Source: Echinostoma caproni
Lineage: Eukaryota; Platyhelminthes; Trematoda; Plagiorchiida; Echinostomatidae
Assembly (NCBI GenBank): GCA_900618425.1
Contig: UZAN01039708.1
Span: 21,582 to 50,471, forward strand
Reading direction: 5' to 3'
Length of the DNA: 28,890 nt
The notes under the pieces were generated by a model. The model ran no database searches, was not told the origin of the DNA, and saw nothing but the letters and a program-made list of their open reading frames with translations. The position numbers and the translations under genes were made by a program. Below, one piece after another: positions 8,092-19,166 of this stretch. The stretch's first letter is position 1. Each line of letters starts with the position of its first letter.

Positions 8092-10923
8092 CAGTTGAAT
8101 CACTAGAGCTGGGATAGAAGTTCGTTTCTCTAGGGTGATGTGGTCTGCCGATAAGGAAATCAGGTTTGTATTTCAAGTTGCCAGTGGCAAGCACCTCAGG
8201 AACTGTAGTTCAGTCATTCACGTGCTGTCCATTGTAAACATATTACAGCTGGATTTGTGCCACAAGTTTGTTGAAGTTGATAAGCCACACATCAATTCTG
8301 CAAAATGAGAATTTACTAAAGTACAAAGGAGATCTCCATGGTTATGCATCCGATTCAGTTCACTGAAATGGACCATTCAGGGAGATGATAAATTAAATCG
8401 TCCTTGTTCCGGAATAATAACGCGCAGAGTCAATGGCATAAACAGTCACTATGGGGCATGCACTGCTCGCCATAAAAGTACGAACAGGTTACATAGTGAT
8501 CAAAAAATTTCGGGATTTATGCATCAGAAATCGCTGTGTACAAGAACATACACTCACCAAAAGAAAAGTATCACTTGACTCCAATAATATGTTTTCTGGC
8601 TAAGGGGGGATTTTCGAATTAATTCAGTACAACCACAAGCACGTACGTATTATTTTATATGAAGCATCAACTGTGTCTTATCTATACTCTGGCACGATCA
8701 CCAAAACCCATCATGGATCACAGTGGACGTCAAGTATCTATGTTTTTTAATCATGAATTTGTTTCTACATAGCGCACCGCCCCAAACTGTTTGGTATCGA
8801 CTGAAATGGTTGGTAAAGAGCATTTTGTATCAGGACAGATCGCTCACTAGCTACTAGGTTATGAAAATGGCCGGTTCAGAAAGAAGCTTAATGAATGGTT
8901 CTGCGTGTATGCTCATAAAGGAAGCCGCTGATTGTTCAATGTTCTCAGTTCTTCATGTAACACCTGTCCCTCTGCACATCCCAAATACCACCGATTCCTT
9001 ATTAAACAGTTTTAGGGAGTCAGGAGACTAACTAGTTTGTTCGACTAGCCACCTCTTCTATCTTAGTGATACAGCAACACATTGGATGCAGAAACGTTGT
9101 CACTGCACGAATAAGCTAGTTTCTATTGTCACTCTGCATGAAAGAGAACTACTAAGACCATTCCCGATGCTTGCGTCTTTCTAGATACCCATATCATATA
9201 GTTGCTACGGAAGTAATCATCCAAATAGTCATGTCTGCTGAACTTCGCTTCGCAGCGACCAATTGGTTGGGGAACAGGTGCCCAGTGAAAGGGCACAAAC
9301 ACTCATCTTAATGCATTGTTTGAGTGGTTTGTCTGAAATAGAGAGCACGTGGTTAGCCATAACTTACTTTCACTGATCTATATCAACGAAAAATACCCGT
9401 TGTTTATATCACTGAACGCGTTCGATAAATGTTCACGATTTTTGCTAACCATGAAGAATTGATTCGTAAGAAAAAGTTCGAACGGTTGCCATGGTTGGGC
9501 TTCCACGCGTATGCATAGTTGAACAGGGGTTAGGTCTGATACCTTCAATATTCTTGCGTTAAGCAATCCAGTAAGATAAATGAGTTGATTAAATCGCTCA
9601 AATACATCCTTGACCCATAGAGATCAATATTCGTGTATGTCCTAGATGCGATGTCAATCACACATTTAAAAAGTCTTCTTCGCGGTCGGACTTCCACATC
9701 ATCTGTAAACCCCTGTGTATTGATTTCTGGGACTTGCTGTTTCAAACTCACGCAGTTACATGATTGCAAACGCACATGTACATGTACGCGCCATCGGACG
9801 AGTGTTCGACTAAATTGACGGATAACGGTACGACTGCCAATGTTGCAATAACACCAACAACGTTTGATCTTCATGCGTCTTTCCGAGCAGCTCTCGGTGT
9901 CTACGTAGACGGCTTTGTTTGCTTATCGGTTTACAGGCCGGTTACGTGTGCACGCGTTACAAATAAATAAATGGCCTCTAGTGAACGGAACGCTTTGGAA
10001 TTTTGTTTGGTTTTTCACACTTATTTTTCATGTATCAACAAAAACGTTTCACCTGCAACGTTGAAGTTTTTGAAGACTCTTGTGCAACCTATTTGACCAC
10101 AAAAGTTACAAAAGAAATTGATTTACCTTGAATGGAACTCTGGATATTGTAAACAGAAGAACCCAGAATGATTTATAAGCATGTTCAAATGGATATCAAA
10201 ATTATTCAGATTACAGTGTATAGAATGTCCGTTATTTGCAACTAATAACACGATGTCCTGATTTTGTTGGAAATCGTCTCAAGTCCCCCACCCCGCACCC
10301 CAGGTCCCGTTTGTCTTAATGAAACGGATTGGGTAGGAATTTTCCTCTCACGACAATTGCACGATTCCTTAGGATTCTAAACACTGATTATTCCATCAAT
10401 CCTCGTGATAATCCACACATTGTTCTCTCTCATTCCGACAAAGCTAACAAACGTGACATTCGAATAAAACAAGCAACCGAAGTGATCCTTATAATAACGG
10501 ATAACAAGATTTAACCTTATCAGTGGCACGACTTATATCTGGAAATTATTGACTAGGGAACAATAACGACTAAATTTGTGAGCTCTACTCAACTTCATAT
10601 TACGTAAGAACACGGAAGTTGATGAAGCAAATAAAGAAGACTCAGAAGCATTTCTCACCTCATTGAAGTGCTATGTGCAATTATTCAATGTTTCGTTCAA
10701 CTTCAGTCAATTTGTTTTGTAAATCTATAGTGAGTAAATGCGTTGTATGACCAGTGTTCAAAATACCGATGGTGGTGGAGATACGCAAACAAGGACAAGT
10801 GGCCGCAAAAGCGTTTGGAGGCACAATATATTCCACCATCTGCCCATTTACTTACTTGAATGAATCACAACACGAGGCCTGTCAGCGTTTAAGCGAGCTT
10901 TCTGCCCCTCTCTCTGGATGCAG
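8092..10923. other. No gene recognised
   Basis: Nearly 1.3 kb (8107-9377) has no ORF of 60 codons on either strand. Short overlapping ORFs on both strands at 9545-9970 have no recognisable domain. I see no transposon motif, tRNA or repeat that I can support. It reads as intergenic or intronic DNA. Confidence 0.6.
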
Positions 10924-11190
10924 TGCGATATTCCGTTAGAATATTCTTACCTGCTTCTCTTTATTGTGATATACCAAAATGGGTCTGATAGTGTTCCTGT
11001 ACGCCTAAGACATTTCAAACGGGAAAGATCTGTATTATTAAATTTGAATGAAGTAAAGCCTGATTATGTTTACAGTGTTGTGATGAATGAAGAAGTTTCT
11101 AGGAGGATTTTCATTGTTCGAGTGACTGTCTCCGAAAAAAACTACACTGATAATGATGAGATTCTGGTAGCATTTTTTCATTCTGTCTGA
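10924..11190 (+). other. Exon-like ORF, weakly fibronectin-III-like
   Basis: A strong acceptor (long CT run, then GGATGCAG ending at 10923) precedes a frame open for about 88 codons to TGA at 11188-11190. The peptide contains NLNEVKPDYVYSVVM, which recalls the L..L.P...Y.V strand pair of fibronectin type III domains, followed by alternating hydrophobic residues (IFIVRVTVSE). No clear donor follows; GAA-GTAAAG at about 11050 would end it early. Identity is unproven and the domain call is pattern-only. Confidence 0.2.
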
Positions 11191-12595
11191 GATTGTGCGG
11201 ATTCTTCGCGCCCTAGTAATAAATCGGAAGGTAACCAGATAGAGCCCCACTTCAGTCGTTAGAAGTTCAAGCTAAATTCTAAGGTATACTAAGTTTTGTC
11301 AAGCTACTATTTCCAACACTCAAACTGTGCCCTTCTTCGTTTAGTTTATTCCTATATTCGCATTGGATGGGAATGTCTAGTGTAGATAAAAAACAGTGTT
11401 TCTTCTCAGTCTATGAGACAACCAGAACCAAACTTTGAAGTAACACGTTGGACGACAGTTAATGTTTTGAACAAGACTGTGTTCACCAAAGACAAGTTCA
11501 GTTTACTTTTTCAATCATGGAAGGCATTATAAAAATTAAATTCATATTTTAAATTGAACATCAATTAGATATAACGACAATCGCTATATTTCATCTATTA
11601 AACAGTAATTTCCTTTAAATTTGTACCAGAGGATTCGCTGAATTGTTGAGAACAAAACGGGGTGCTTTGTCAAGAACGCAACAGAAGAAAAATGGAGAGC
11701 GCGGAGTCTGGTTCGTTCACATCGGTTTCCTTGTGATGACACGTGGTCTCCGTCGGTCAGATAAACGAAAGCCATAAAAAGATGAATCGATAGTCTAGCC
11801 ATCATATGGAAGACCACTGACAACAGACTTTTGTTTTCCAAGTCAATGCGGTGGGTGAGGACCATTCTGGAATCTTGGATGAATTGATTTGCACAATATA
11901 TGCTATGTGACGTCTTTTTGCTGGGCGAGAGCACTGAGAAAACAAATGCGTAGGAAAAGAAATCTCACTCGTTAACGTGTGAGCTGTCTGTCTATGTATA
12001 TCAAAGTAGAACACTTGACCGCATTCTTTTTAAGATACGCAGAAAACTTGAGGCAGGAAAATGAACAATCGTCAGTAGAGGTCTCCGTTATACCTACGAA
12101 TACAAGTCAACAAATAGAACGTAAATGGTTTTGAAATTTTGATAGNCCCATGCATTCGAAGATAGAACCAGCTGAGGAATCCTCTGATACAACTTAATAA
12201 CACACAGACAATGCAATCGATCACAACACAGTCAATACTATTCTCGATTCAGTTCCGATAACCTAACTAGGATCACGATCTCCCATTCATTATTCACATC
12301 ACTGAACACATAATTGTGTAAAACAATTTTCCTGAACGGGGTGCGCTGCAGCCGTTTAGACGCCACCTGATGGCATATATGGAAAAGGAGAAAATCGAAT
12401 GGCGGTCTTCCGATGGCTACCGTAACCCCTTGAACAACACTGCCTGACTTGCCCCAATAAAATAGCCGCTAAATTCATGACCACTCTCCAGTGTCTCGAG
12501 ATTGCAAAGTTCGTTTGTCCGTTACAATTGCATTTGTTGAACTAAGAGTGCTGCCGTGTTCACTCTCTTTTGCTTGAAATTCAATCACCTTGCAG
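11191..12595. other. No gene recognised; assembly N at 12146
   Basis: A minus frame of 116 codons at 11584-11934 has no domain and no good splice signals around it. The only other item is a single unknown base at 12146. Confidence 0.55.
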
Positions 12596-12742
12596 TTCCT
12601 ATGGTTCCTAGGTTTTATTGCACCGAAGTTATGAGGAATACCAGTGATATCGGAAAGACCTGGAGGAACTCGATCGTTGTGACGTTTGGGAACGAAATGG
12701 ATCGAGATTATAACCCAGATCACAGGCTAACATACGTTTTCG
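12596..12742 (+). other. Candidate internal exon, phase 1-1
   Basis: A frame on plus is bounded by acceptor ...CACCTTGCAG (ends 12595) and donor GTGAGT starting at 12743. The enclosed 147 bases are a multiple of three, contain no stop in the frame, and split codons in phase 1 at both ends, as exons of extracellular modules often do. The peptide (about 49 residues) has a balanced composition, with a RNSIVVTFGNEMDRDYN core. I do not recognise the domain. Open sequence continues past the donor for about 50 codons, so chance cannot be excluded. Confidence 0.35.
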
Positions 12743-12940
12743 GTGAGTTCATTCTCAAACCATTGCAGTCTTATTTGTCAGAAAACAAGGATAGGGCCAT
12801 GTGTTCCGGTCAAATAGTCGAAGTCAGAAGTGCAATCAAAGAGGTGAGGGAGGGACAAGTTGGTTTCCAACTCTCTATTGGTGGGATTTGAAAGGGTTAC
12901 TCAGTGGAAAGCCAATGGGGAGATAAGGAGTGCAACCGTA

Positions 12941-13022
12941 TTGACTGACTGATTGATTGATTTCCGCATCTGAGTTGAACCTCAGGGTTTCCTCCATCAG
13001 GTTGATCGGCTGATCGATCAGC
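12941..13022. repeat. Tetranucleotide tract and small palindromes
   Basis: TGAC/TGAT units at 12941-12962 are followed by a CTGAG..CTCAG hairpin (12970-12985) and the perfect 14-base palindrome GCTGATCGATCAGC (13009-13022). The cluster may be part of a dispersed repeat; no ribozyme core could be assembled from it. Confidence 0.5.
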
Positions 13023-13390
13023 GGATGCGCTCTGCATGTAGTTATTTGATAGACAGGCCGAGTAATTCGCGGTTGTATCAAAGCTCTGCTTCACGTGCGC
13101 ATTTGTGGGCATATTACGTTGATCCGATCTTTTGACTCTTGGCATTGGTCAAAACACAAATCAACTGTGTGTGCGTGCTTGCGTTAAGAACGGGTCAATG
13201 GTGCTTACCACGATCACAAGTGGGACAGAGCTGTCAAATAGGATTGAAGATTACGCAACAATCAGAGGACGACGTGACTGTTATGAATGTTGCAACGAAA
13301 TGCAATTACAGTTAATCACAGCAATACGCACACATAAAAACATACAATCCAATCATCAAGCTGAGTTATCAGTCAGTTCGTGCAATCCGT

Positions 13391-13412
13391 GCAATACAAT
13401 ACAATACAATAA
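13391..13412. repeat. (ACAAT)n microsatellite
   Basis: About four units of a five-base repeat. Confidence 0.85.
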
Positions 13413-13573
13413 TACAGTAATTTTTATCTCTCGTTGTTTGCTCGTCTTAGCTTCCACGTGCTTCAACGGTTCTTTGAAATGGTGCAGACAAAAAAAATCC
13501 CACAAATTATCTGGATAGTGGGAAACTGTTGCTCGATCATGATGGTTATCTTGGTGTACCGCAGGCCAAATCC

Positions 13574-13598
13574 TTATTATAATAATTATTATTATTAT
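13574..13598. repeat. (TTA/ATA)n microsatellite
   Basis: Imperfect trinucleotide AT run. It produces the poly-isoleucine stretch seen in a minus-strand shadow ORF. Confidence 0.85.
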
Positions 13599-14949
13599 CA
13601 CATATGGCATTTTCGTGAAAAATCAGATGCAGTGCATGAAATGTAATGAGTTATAAACTGATTTTCCAATTACTCGTTACCCAAACCATCAAGACTGATG
13701 ATGTTTGGTATGATGAGGACACAATTATTCTGCGTGAAGAGCAGTTATAGGGATCCCGTTAAACTAATTTATCCCCTACAATTTGTTCTTGGGGCTACGA
13801 AATTCCATTCACACCATCTTCAGAACAATCATAAAAATTTTAAGTCCTTACAAAAAATGCTTGCCTTCTGCAACTGTAATTCAGGACTTAAATATACTTT
13901 CGATTAGGTTCCGAGTAGTCCGAACTGCAAGCTGGTCACAATTCACAAGAAAGGGCTGCTTATACTTTATTAACGGAATAAAACACATTTCTGTCTTTAG
14001 AAAATCCGGACTGTGGACTGCTGAGTCCGTGTTTTAGTGTTTCCGTGTATTTTTGTGCGGTGGGGTTGTCCACACAGAAGTGCCTCCGTGTTTAACAATC
14101 ATGGACATAAATCGATATCCTGAAATTACTGGTAAAGAATATCGTCTACGGTTTTGACCGGAGTCAGCTGTCTGGTTTCTTTCAAGAATTGCCAGTTGAG
14201 ATTATCTGTCCACAAAGCCGGCGCTCAAGACCATGCCAAAGCACATACTCTGGGCTTGACAGATTAGATAATTGAAACATGACTCCGTCACAACCGCTGA
14301 GATTGAACCTTTTGTGTAACTGAAAATCACACCATTCAATCACGATACCCAGGTGATGCAACTTCTGATTTATCCAATTCAATCAAATCCAGTCAAAGAA
14401 GCCTTTTGGGCGAATTCATTGCGTGATTCATAAGTTAGAGTGGAGTGAGAGAGTAATTTGCTGAAAAAGATAAAAAAGGAACAAGTGGCAAGGTTAAAGT
14501 GAGAGGCAGCCTGAAATTTAAGCAGTAATGGGTATGCGGTTAACACAGATATCATATGAATAGGAACTAATGCGGTCATGATATGTAGATGTGTGGGCTG
14601 GAAGAAGTTAGAATTGGGAGCGACCTACAGGAATTGGAGCCAAAATTGATGGCTCTATTGTGTAAATATGTCAAGCTATCACCCACTGTGCTGACTTCGG
14701 TACCGTAAGTTTTGGTTTCGATGCAGTTTGTGACAGTTGCAGTTCGCGACACACACGCTTACGATTTCAAGCTGCACGTAAATGCATTCCCGTGCCTCGG
14801 TCAGATATATTTTCATCTGGTTCCCCGTTTAGTCTTCGAGTTACATCGACGTGGATCACCAAACGTTTGGTAAAAAATTCGCTGTAATCTGTGATTTCTT
14901 CCAACCCCTTGCGAATACTGGTGCTCAGGTCACATTTGTCGTCATTTCA
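13599..14949. other. No gene recognised
   Basis: Short ORFs on both strands without domains or splice context. No repeat identified. Confidence 0.55.
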
Positions 14950-15487
14950 ATCCTGCGTCCCCGAAAGCCTCAGCATGATCGGGGGTGGGTGTCTAGAGTT
15001 GCGGCTGGTTAGTCTTCGCTTGCACCTCGTGAAATGCTATCATACAACTAAGCGTCTCAAAAAGCCACTGCTGAGCAAGACACCTAATCACTGCGTTCTC
15101 GTGGCGGAGAGTGTTTCCCACAAAAGTCAGAGGACGGAGAGCNACTCCTCTATGTGGACCACCGGTGGTTCACATAGAGGAGTTGGCCAAAACCCCCAAT
15201 TCCAGACCAAAAAAGTGGAGGAGTGCGAACCACACACCTTTCCGGTTGTGGCAGTGGTCACCTGCTCGATTGGGCATCATGGTGCCGCTTGTAAGTGCCG
15301 CTTGTAAGTTTGACTCGGTCCAAAGGTTGTATGATCCGATGAACTGAACACTGGTCCCCAATGGACTGCGGTTTTCACACCGCCCCGCTACCTTGCGGGT
15401 CAGGTTTTGGCTGGCTGAAGGCTCCGGTTTTTAATTCCTCTAGAAAATTCACTTATCTTGGACTGGGCAACCTGGAACTATTGGGTT
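14950..15487 (-). repeat. Dispersed repeat family R1, minus copy
   Basis: The reverse complement aligns with 5470-5995 over its whole length, with several indels, and lies about 9 kb away in opposite orientation. A 13-base tandem duplication (TGCCGCTTGTAAG twice, about 15283-15308) and a 40-base near-perfect palindrome (15144-15183) distinguish this copy. ORFs on both strands across it are compositional, as the sister copy does not keep them. An N at 15143 lies at the palindrome edge. Confidence 0.8.
15144..15183. repeat. 40-bp near-perfect palindrome
   Basis: Twenty-base arms meet at ACCGGT with one mismatch (GGACC against GGTTC side) and no loop. It begins one base after an unknown base. 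The sister repeat copy has a smaller hairpin (GTGAACT..AGTTCAC) at the corresponding place, so the palindrome may be a family feature. Fold-back assembly error is the alternative. Confidence 0.85.
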
Positions 15488-16391
15488 CACATGAAAATCG
15501 TGGAGCGTTTTTCTTTTTTATTAAGATTACCGTACCATAATTTGTTCGGAAAGCAGTCTGGCCCCATACGAGTGTGAAATATAATATGAATGTTCATGAT
15601 ATAAATTTCAGTCCCAATAGAGTTAGACTGCATTTCAGCAAATGATGAGTTCTGGAACTGAACCCGGATGAATGAACTTGATGATCGTCATTCACTTGCC
15701 GCGCACAACATTATCCAACAAACCTGAGGCATTTAGGATCCATGAAACTTAACTGAAAAGCTCAGGAGTGCATTTTGTGACATATAAGGAAAAAGAATAA
15801 ATTGATTTTTCCTCCTCCTCTTGCCAAATTCTATCGATCTGAATCATGTTCACTAAAATACTTGAAGATAATCAGGATGTTACTATTAGTATTTCGCTGA
15901 CTATGAGTGTGCATGTGCTACGGTACAAATCGCAAGGCATACCGGAGCAAATGGTCAAGAAAAGTGACGCAAATACAGTGAGAAACGAACCACGTTTGAG
16001 GGAGTCATGATTCGGTCAAGAGGTGTTTACCGAATGACCGAAAGCGGAAATGTGGGCGACGTTCCCGATCGGTGTTAGCAGAAGAAATTAGACTCGATCA
16101 AAACTGACCCTTTCTAAAAGTGAATAGGAAACGTTCGCTGAGTCCCGGAACTGAACGGACATGGATGCCGAACTAGTGAAAGTAGGCAATGGATCGGTGA
16201 TCTAATTTCCTTGGCTTTTTCCTAATTTTTCATCCGGAAGTTTGACAGTTTAACGGAATGACTCTACCACTAGGAACCTGAGGGAAAGTGTATGCGTGCT
16301 TACTCAGCATCTGGCTTTATTTCGTGTCAGTAGCATGAAGGACAAAGCAGAACTGGGACGAAAAGCTGGGTAAATACCCGTTGTTGCTGGA
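15488..16391. other. No gene recognised
   Basis: No ORF of 60 codons on either strand through this stretch; AT-rich, no repeat identified. Confidence 0.6.
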
Positions 16392-16429
16392 AATCTCCTC
16401 TACGAATCAATTTAAGGATAGAGGAGATT
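16392..16429. repeat. Stem-loop with 11-bp perfect stem
   Basis: AATCTCCTCTA (16392-16402) pairs perfectly with TAGAGGAGATT (16419-16429) around a 16-base loop. A second small inverted repeat, GGGTA-AA-TACCC, lies just upstream at 16368-16379. No gene is attached to it, so a role as terminator or small RNA is not supported. Confidence 0.6.
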
Positions 16430-16800
16430 GAAGAGATTCATGCAATGATCCACGCAATAGCCGGTATAGATCATGTTACAATGTAGTAGAACTGACGGAT
16501 TCAAACACAACTTCTGTAGACTGTCCTGACGTTTCAACTTGTCCATTCGGCACCGATTTGTGATCCAGAAATTTAAACTGGACTATATTCAGGAAAAAAA
16601 TGACCGTGTGAGAGGGGTTTTTAAGTCTTGATCAAGTTGATGCAATTTGTAAATCATCTAGGTTTGGTGATTCTAGGGGCGGCATTAAAACGACTAAAAC
16701 GAAGGTAAACCTAGGTCAAGGTGTAATCTTTGAACCAATTCTAGCAGTCTATCATTCGATCAAGCTTGCTGGTACTCTAGAATCATAGTTAGACGATTCG

Positions 16801-17100
16801 TTGTTTCTGGTGGTTGGGTTTCAGCAATTGACTTCTGAAACGTTCGACGGACGTCTGGTGAACACTGGCAGTGACTTCGGTTTTTCCCAAATTAATCAAA
16901 TTCAAAGATCAGAAAATAAAAGTAGTCACCCAAAAGCACTCAGTTGTAAATGTTTGACCAATACCGATGAAACGTTTTATGCACGGTTATCGGTGGTGAA
17001 TCTCGTTTACAAACCTCGGATACAACTCGCTCTTTTGGTACCACCATCTGAGAGTCATGCGCTGCCATTATCTTCATGTATGGAACAGTTTTGGGTATAA
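16801..17100 (+). pseudogene. Repeat-derived ORF A with DG-LV-TGSD motif
   Basis: A plus frame of about 99 codons (from a TTG; no ATG near) carries DGRLVNTGSD at 16846-16875, then a Q-I--I..SE..S..PKAL pattern, then NTDETFYARLSVVNLVYKPR. The motif reappears as DGPLVGTGSD at 21910-21939 in the same frame, and seven of the nine changed codons differ only at the third base, which looks like descent from one coding sequence. An acceptor-like TTGGGTTTCAG ends at 16824. No known domain is recognised; the DTGS-like string is not a protease motif here. Confidence 0.4.
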
Positions 17101-17744
17101 CGATAGTTCACTTCCTTGATTCCACGTGATCATCGCCGCTACAAATTCAAATGTGTGATAAGAAAATCAGTGGTCGTCACATGTACCCGATAACAGCGCA
17201 TTTACATTGATTGATAAACACTGTGTTATTTGTGATCCTTTGTACACAACTGAATATTTTTCGTGAGGCTGGCGTCGGTGTGCTGAAGCTCAGTAATCTA
17301 TTTGAACGTTATGATGATGCCTGTTACTGATAAATATCATGATGGATAAAAATCCCAGGTTCCAAACCGGCGACGGGGATGGAACACGAAAGATCGAGGA
17401 ACGAAAAGTAATAGGTAGTGAAGTTAAGTTCCAGCAAAAACGAAACAGCTATTCAGTGTTTTTATTGGTCATTAATAAGAACGGCTTATTCCTGAATAAC
17501 TCAAGGGTTGTATAAACAGCACATGTAGGTTTTAGCTTTATTAGATGTTTATTTTATTGATTAAAGAAATAATTAGTTATTTGCGCTGGTTTATATACAC
17601 TAAACATTTTATTCATAATGCTGTACTCATCCCTACTGGTACACCGGAATGTAAGTTGGATCCCGCTAGCCGAAAACACTTGTTTTCTATCCCAAATGGT
17701 GAACAGGTTTCAAATATCTGTTTCCCAGTTTGAGTTGATTCACC
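17101..17744. other. No gene recognised
   Basis: AT-rich with short ORFs only. Confidence 0.55.
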
Positions 17745-17762
17745 NTTTTCCCCCCCCCCCCC
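17745..17762. other. Single N followed by 13-base C run
   Basis: An unknown base (17745), four T, then 13 C. With another N at 17995 this brackets a 249-base block (17746-17994) whose placement in the assembly is uncertain. Confidence 0.9.
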
Positions 17763-18379
17763 AATCCACCAACTTTTGTTTCCGTTCACCTGAAAGCGTA
17801 CCTGTTCATATGATGAACTGGTGGTGAGAGTAACGCAGGAGATGGTTGAATTGTGGCCCTGTGAACCAAATGAAGCAGCTGTATAATCACATGATGATGA
17901 TTGCCGACGGTTTCTTCGTCTTTCCGGTTGAAACAGGAAACCAATGAATGGGAGGATTTTGCTTGGCATAATTCAGGACAACGTATATAGAATGNGTGTA
18001 ACCGTGGCATGCTATCCGACTAAGGTCACTCATCGTAATCACGTCATTAAAACGAGCTAATCACCTAACAGCTAACAAAAGTGATTGCTCATTAAGTAGG
18101 CAAAGAACAGATCATTGATTTACTTGATAACCTTATTCACCAATCGGATTACTCAAGGTATGATCAACTGACTTATCCATCAGCTAACAAGCTGGTTAAC
18201 TTTGCAAACAAATAACAGAATCACTCTATGCATGAAAAAAATAAACAAGAAACAAATCAAAGCAAGCCTTTCCCGAGATCAATTTGAAAAGAAAAGAGCA
18301 TATTACAATACTGCACGATTTATGTCCAGGACGATTTCGCTGCATCTCAGCATGGTGCATACTGCAGAAAATACAATAC
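17763..18379. other. No gene recognised
   Basis: Overlapping short ORFs on both strands span the Ns and are unreliable. From 18000 to 18379 the sequence is AT-rich, with no domain found. Confidence 0.5.
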
Positions 18380-18990
18380 TTATATAGGGATTTCGCAAGG
18401 CAACAAAGATGAGTAAAATACAATGAAGCAGAAAAAAAACATAAAAGGGGGAGCGGTAAAAGGACTACCACCAAGGTAAGGATAAACTAACAAAAAGTTA
18501 TTTTTTTGTTGACACAAGGGGGGCTTCCATCGACTGATAGCAATCGCTTCTGCAAACCGTAGCAATCTTCCGATTCGACACTTGTGGATAATTCGGAACG
18601 CCATGCTTCGGTCGATCTGGTGTTGCGTCATCAGAAGATGTCGAGTTATGGCTGACGACGGAGTCTTGTAGTTTCGACCGTTGATTCTATGTCGCGGACT
18701 TGACCCAGATTGCGTCATCCGACTTTGAACCCAATTTTGAATAGGTTCAGCAACCCGGTTACGTAATTGACGCTCTGTTCTGCCCACGTAGGTCGCTCCG
18801 CACCCACATTGGAATTGGTAAATCAGATTAGAGTTGGCGTACAGAGGCAGACGTTCTTTTACCGGGGGTATGAGTATTCTAATTGTCCGATAGACGATTT
18901 GGGGGTCAGCTGCATAGTGGGTTCGCGCAAATGCCGATCTCAGTCGTTTTTTGAGCAAACCGCTTACGTCATCACCTTTGAATTAACCTT
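18380..18990 (-). pseudogene. Penelope-like element, GIY-YIG endonuclease remnant
   Basis: A minus frame of 192 codons (ATG at 18958, homology continuing upstream to about 18990 as DDVSGLLKK) matches the C-terminal part of Penelope-like retroelement proteins. It shows the RT-endonuclease linker LKKRLRSAFARTHYA, then the GIY-YIG nuclease: LIYQFQC at residues 45-51, TYVGRTERQLRNR at 56-68 with the catalytic arginine, SAITRHLL (102-109) and RFAEAIAI with the conserved glutamate at 137, and the terminal KPPLCQQK at 145-152. The EH after R..RI is EP here. Residues after about 165 are read-through. No RT palm is found upstream, so this is a 5'-truncated copy. The frame is intact, implying fairly recent insertion. 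Confidence 0.85.
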
Positions 18991-19063
18991 TGAATAAACA
19001 AATCGTTGATCAGCAACTTCGTCAATTTTTATTTAGTTTTTCATCGAATATACAAATCAATTA

Positions 19064-19166
19064 TGGCTGAGCGAAATAGGTTGCCGGTGATTTGGCGGTT
19101 TTGGTTTCTTTCTTTTCGACCGGGTAGTCTTGTGTTCGAACCCCGTAACGATCTTTTTACTTTTTT
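19064..19166 (+). repeat. tRNA-like Pol III promoter remnant (SINE or tRNA pseudogene)
   Basis: An A-box-like TGGCTGAGCG..AGG (19064-19080) and a B-box-like TGTTCGAACCC (19133-19143) are followed by T runs at 19154-19158 and 19161-19166 that could end Pol III transcription. The D-arm wording resembles Leu/Ser-type tRNAs, but the sequence between the boxes does not fold as an intact tRNA, so it is a tRNA-derived SINE head or a decayed tRNA. It sits next to the truncated 5' end of the Penelope-like remnant. Confidence 0.5.

Noticed and set aside
7619..8106. Plus ORFs of 60 and 136 codons
   Set aside because: The stretch is pyrimidine-rich, so the peptides are dominated by S, F, L and H, and the larger one runs into a TA microsatellite.
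12941..13060. Hammerhead ribozyme, as in some fluke SINEs
   Set aside because: I looked for CTGATGA with a following GAAAC on both strands through the window and found no combination with flanking stems.
13356..13610. Minus ORF with poly-isoleucine
   Set aside because: The isoleucine run is the translation of an ATA/TTA microsatellite.
14891..15361. ORFs of 138, 78 and 63 codons on both strands
   Set aside because: They lie in the R1 repeat, cross an N and a palindrome, and are not kept in the sister copy at 5470-5995.
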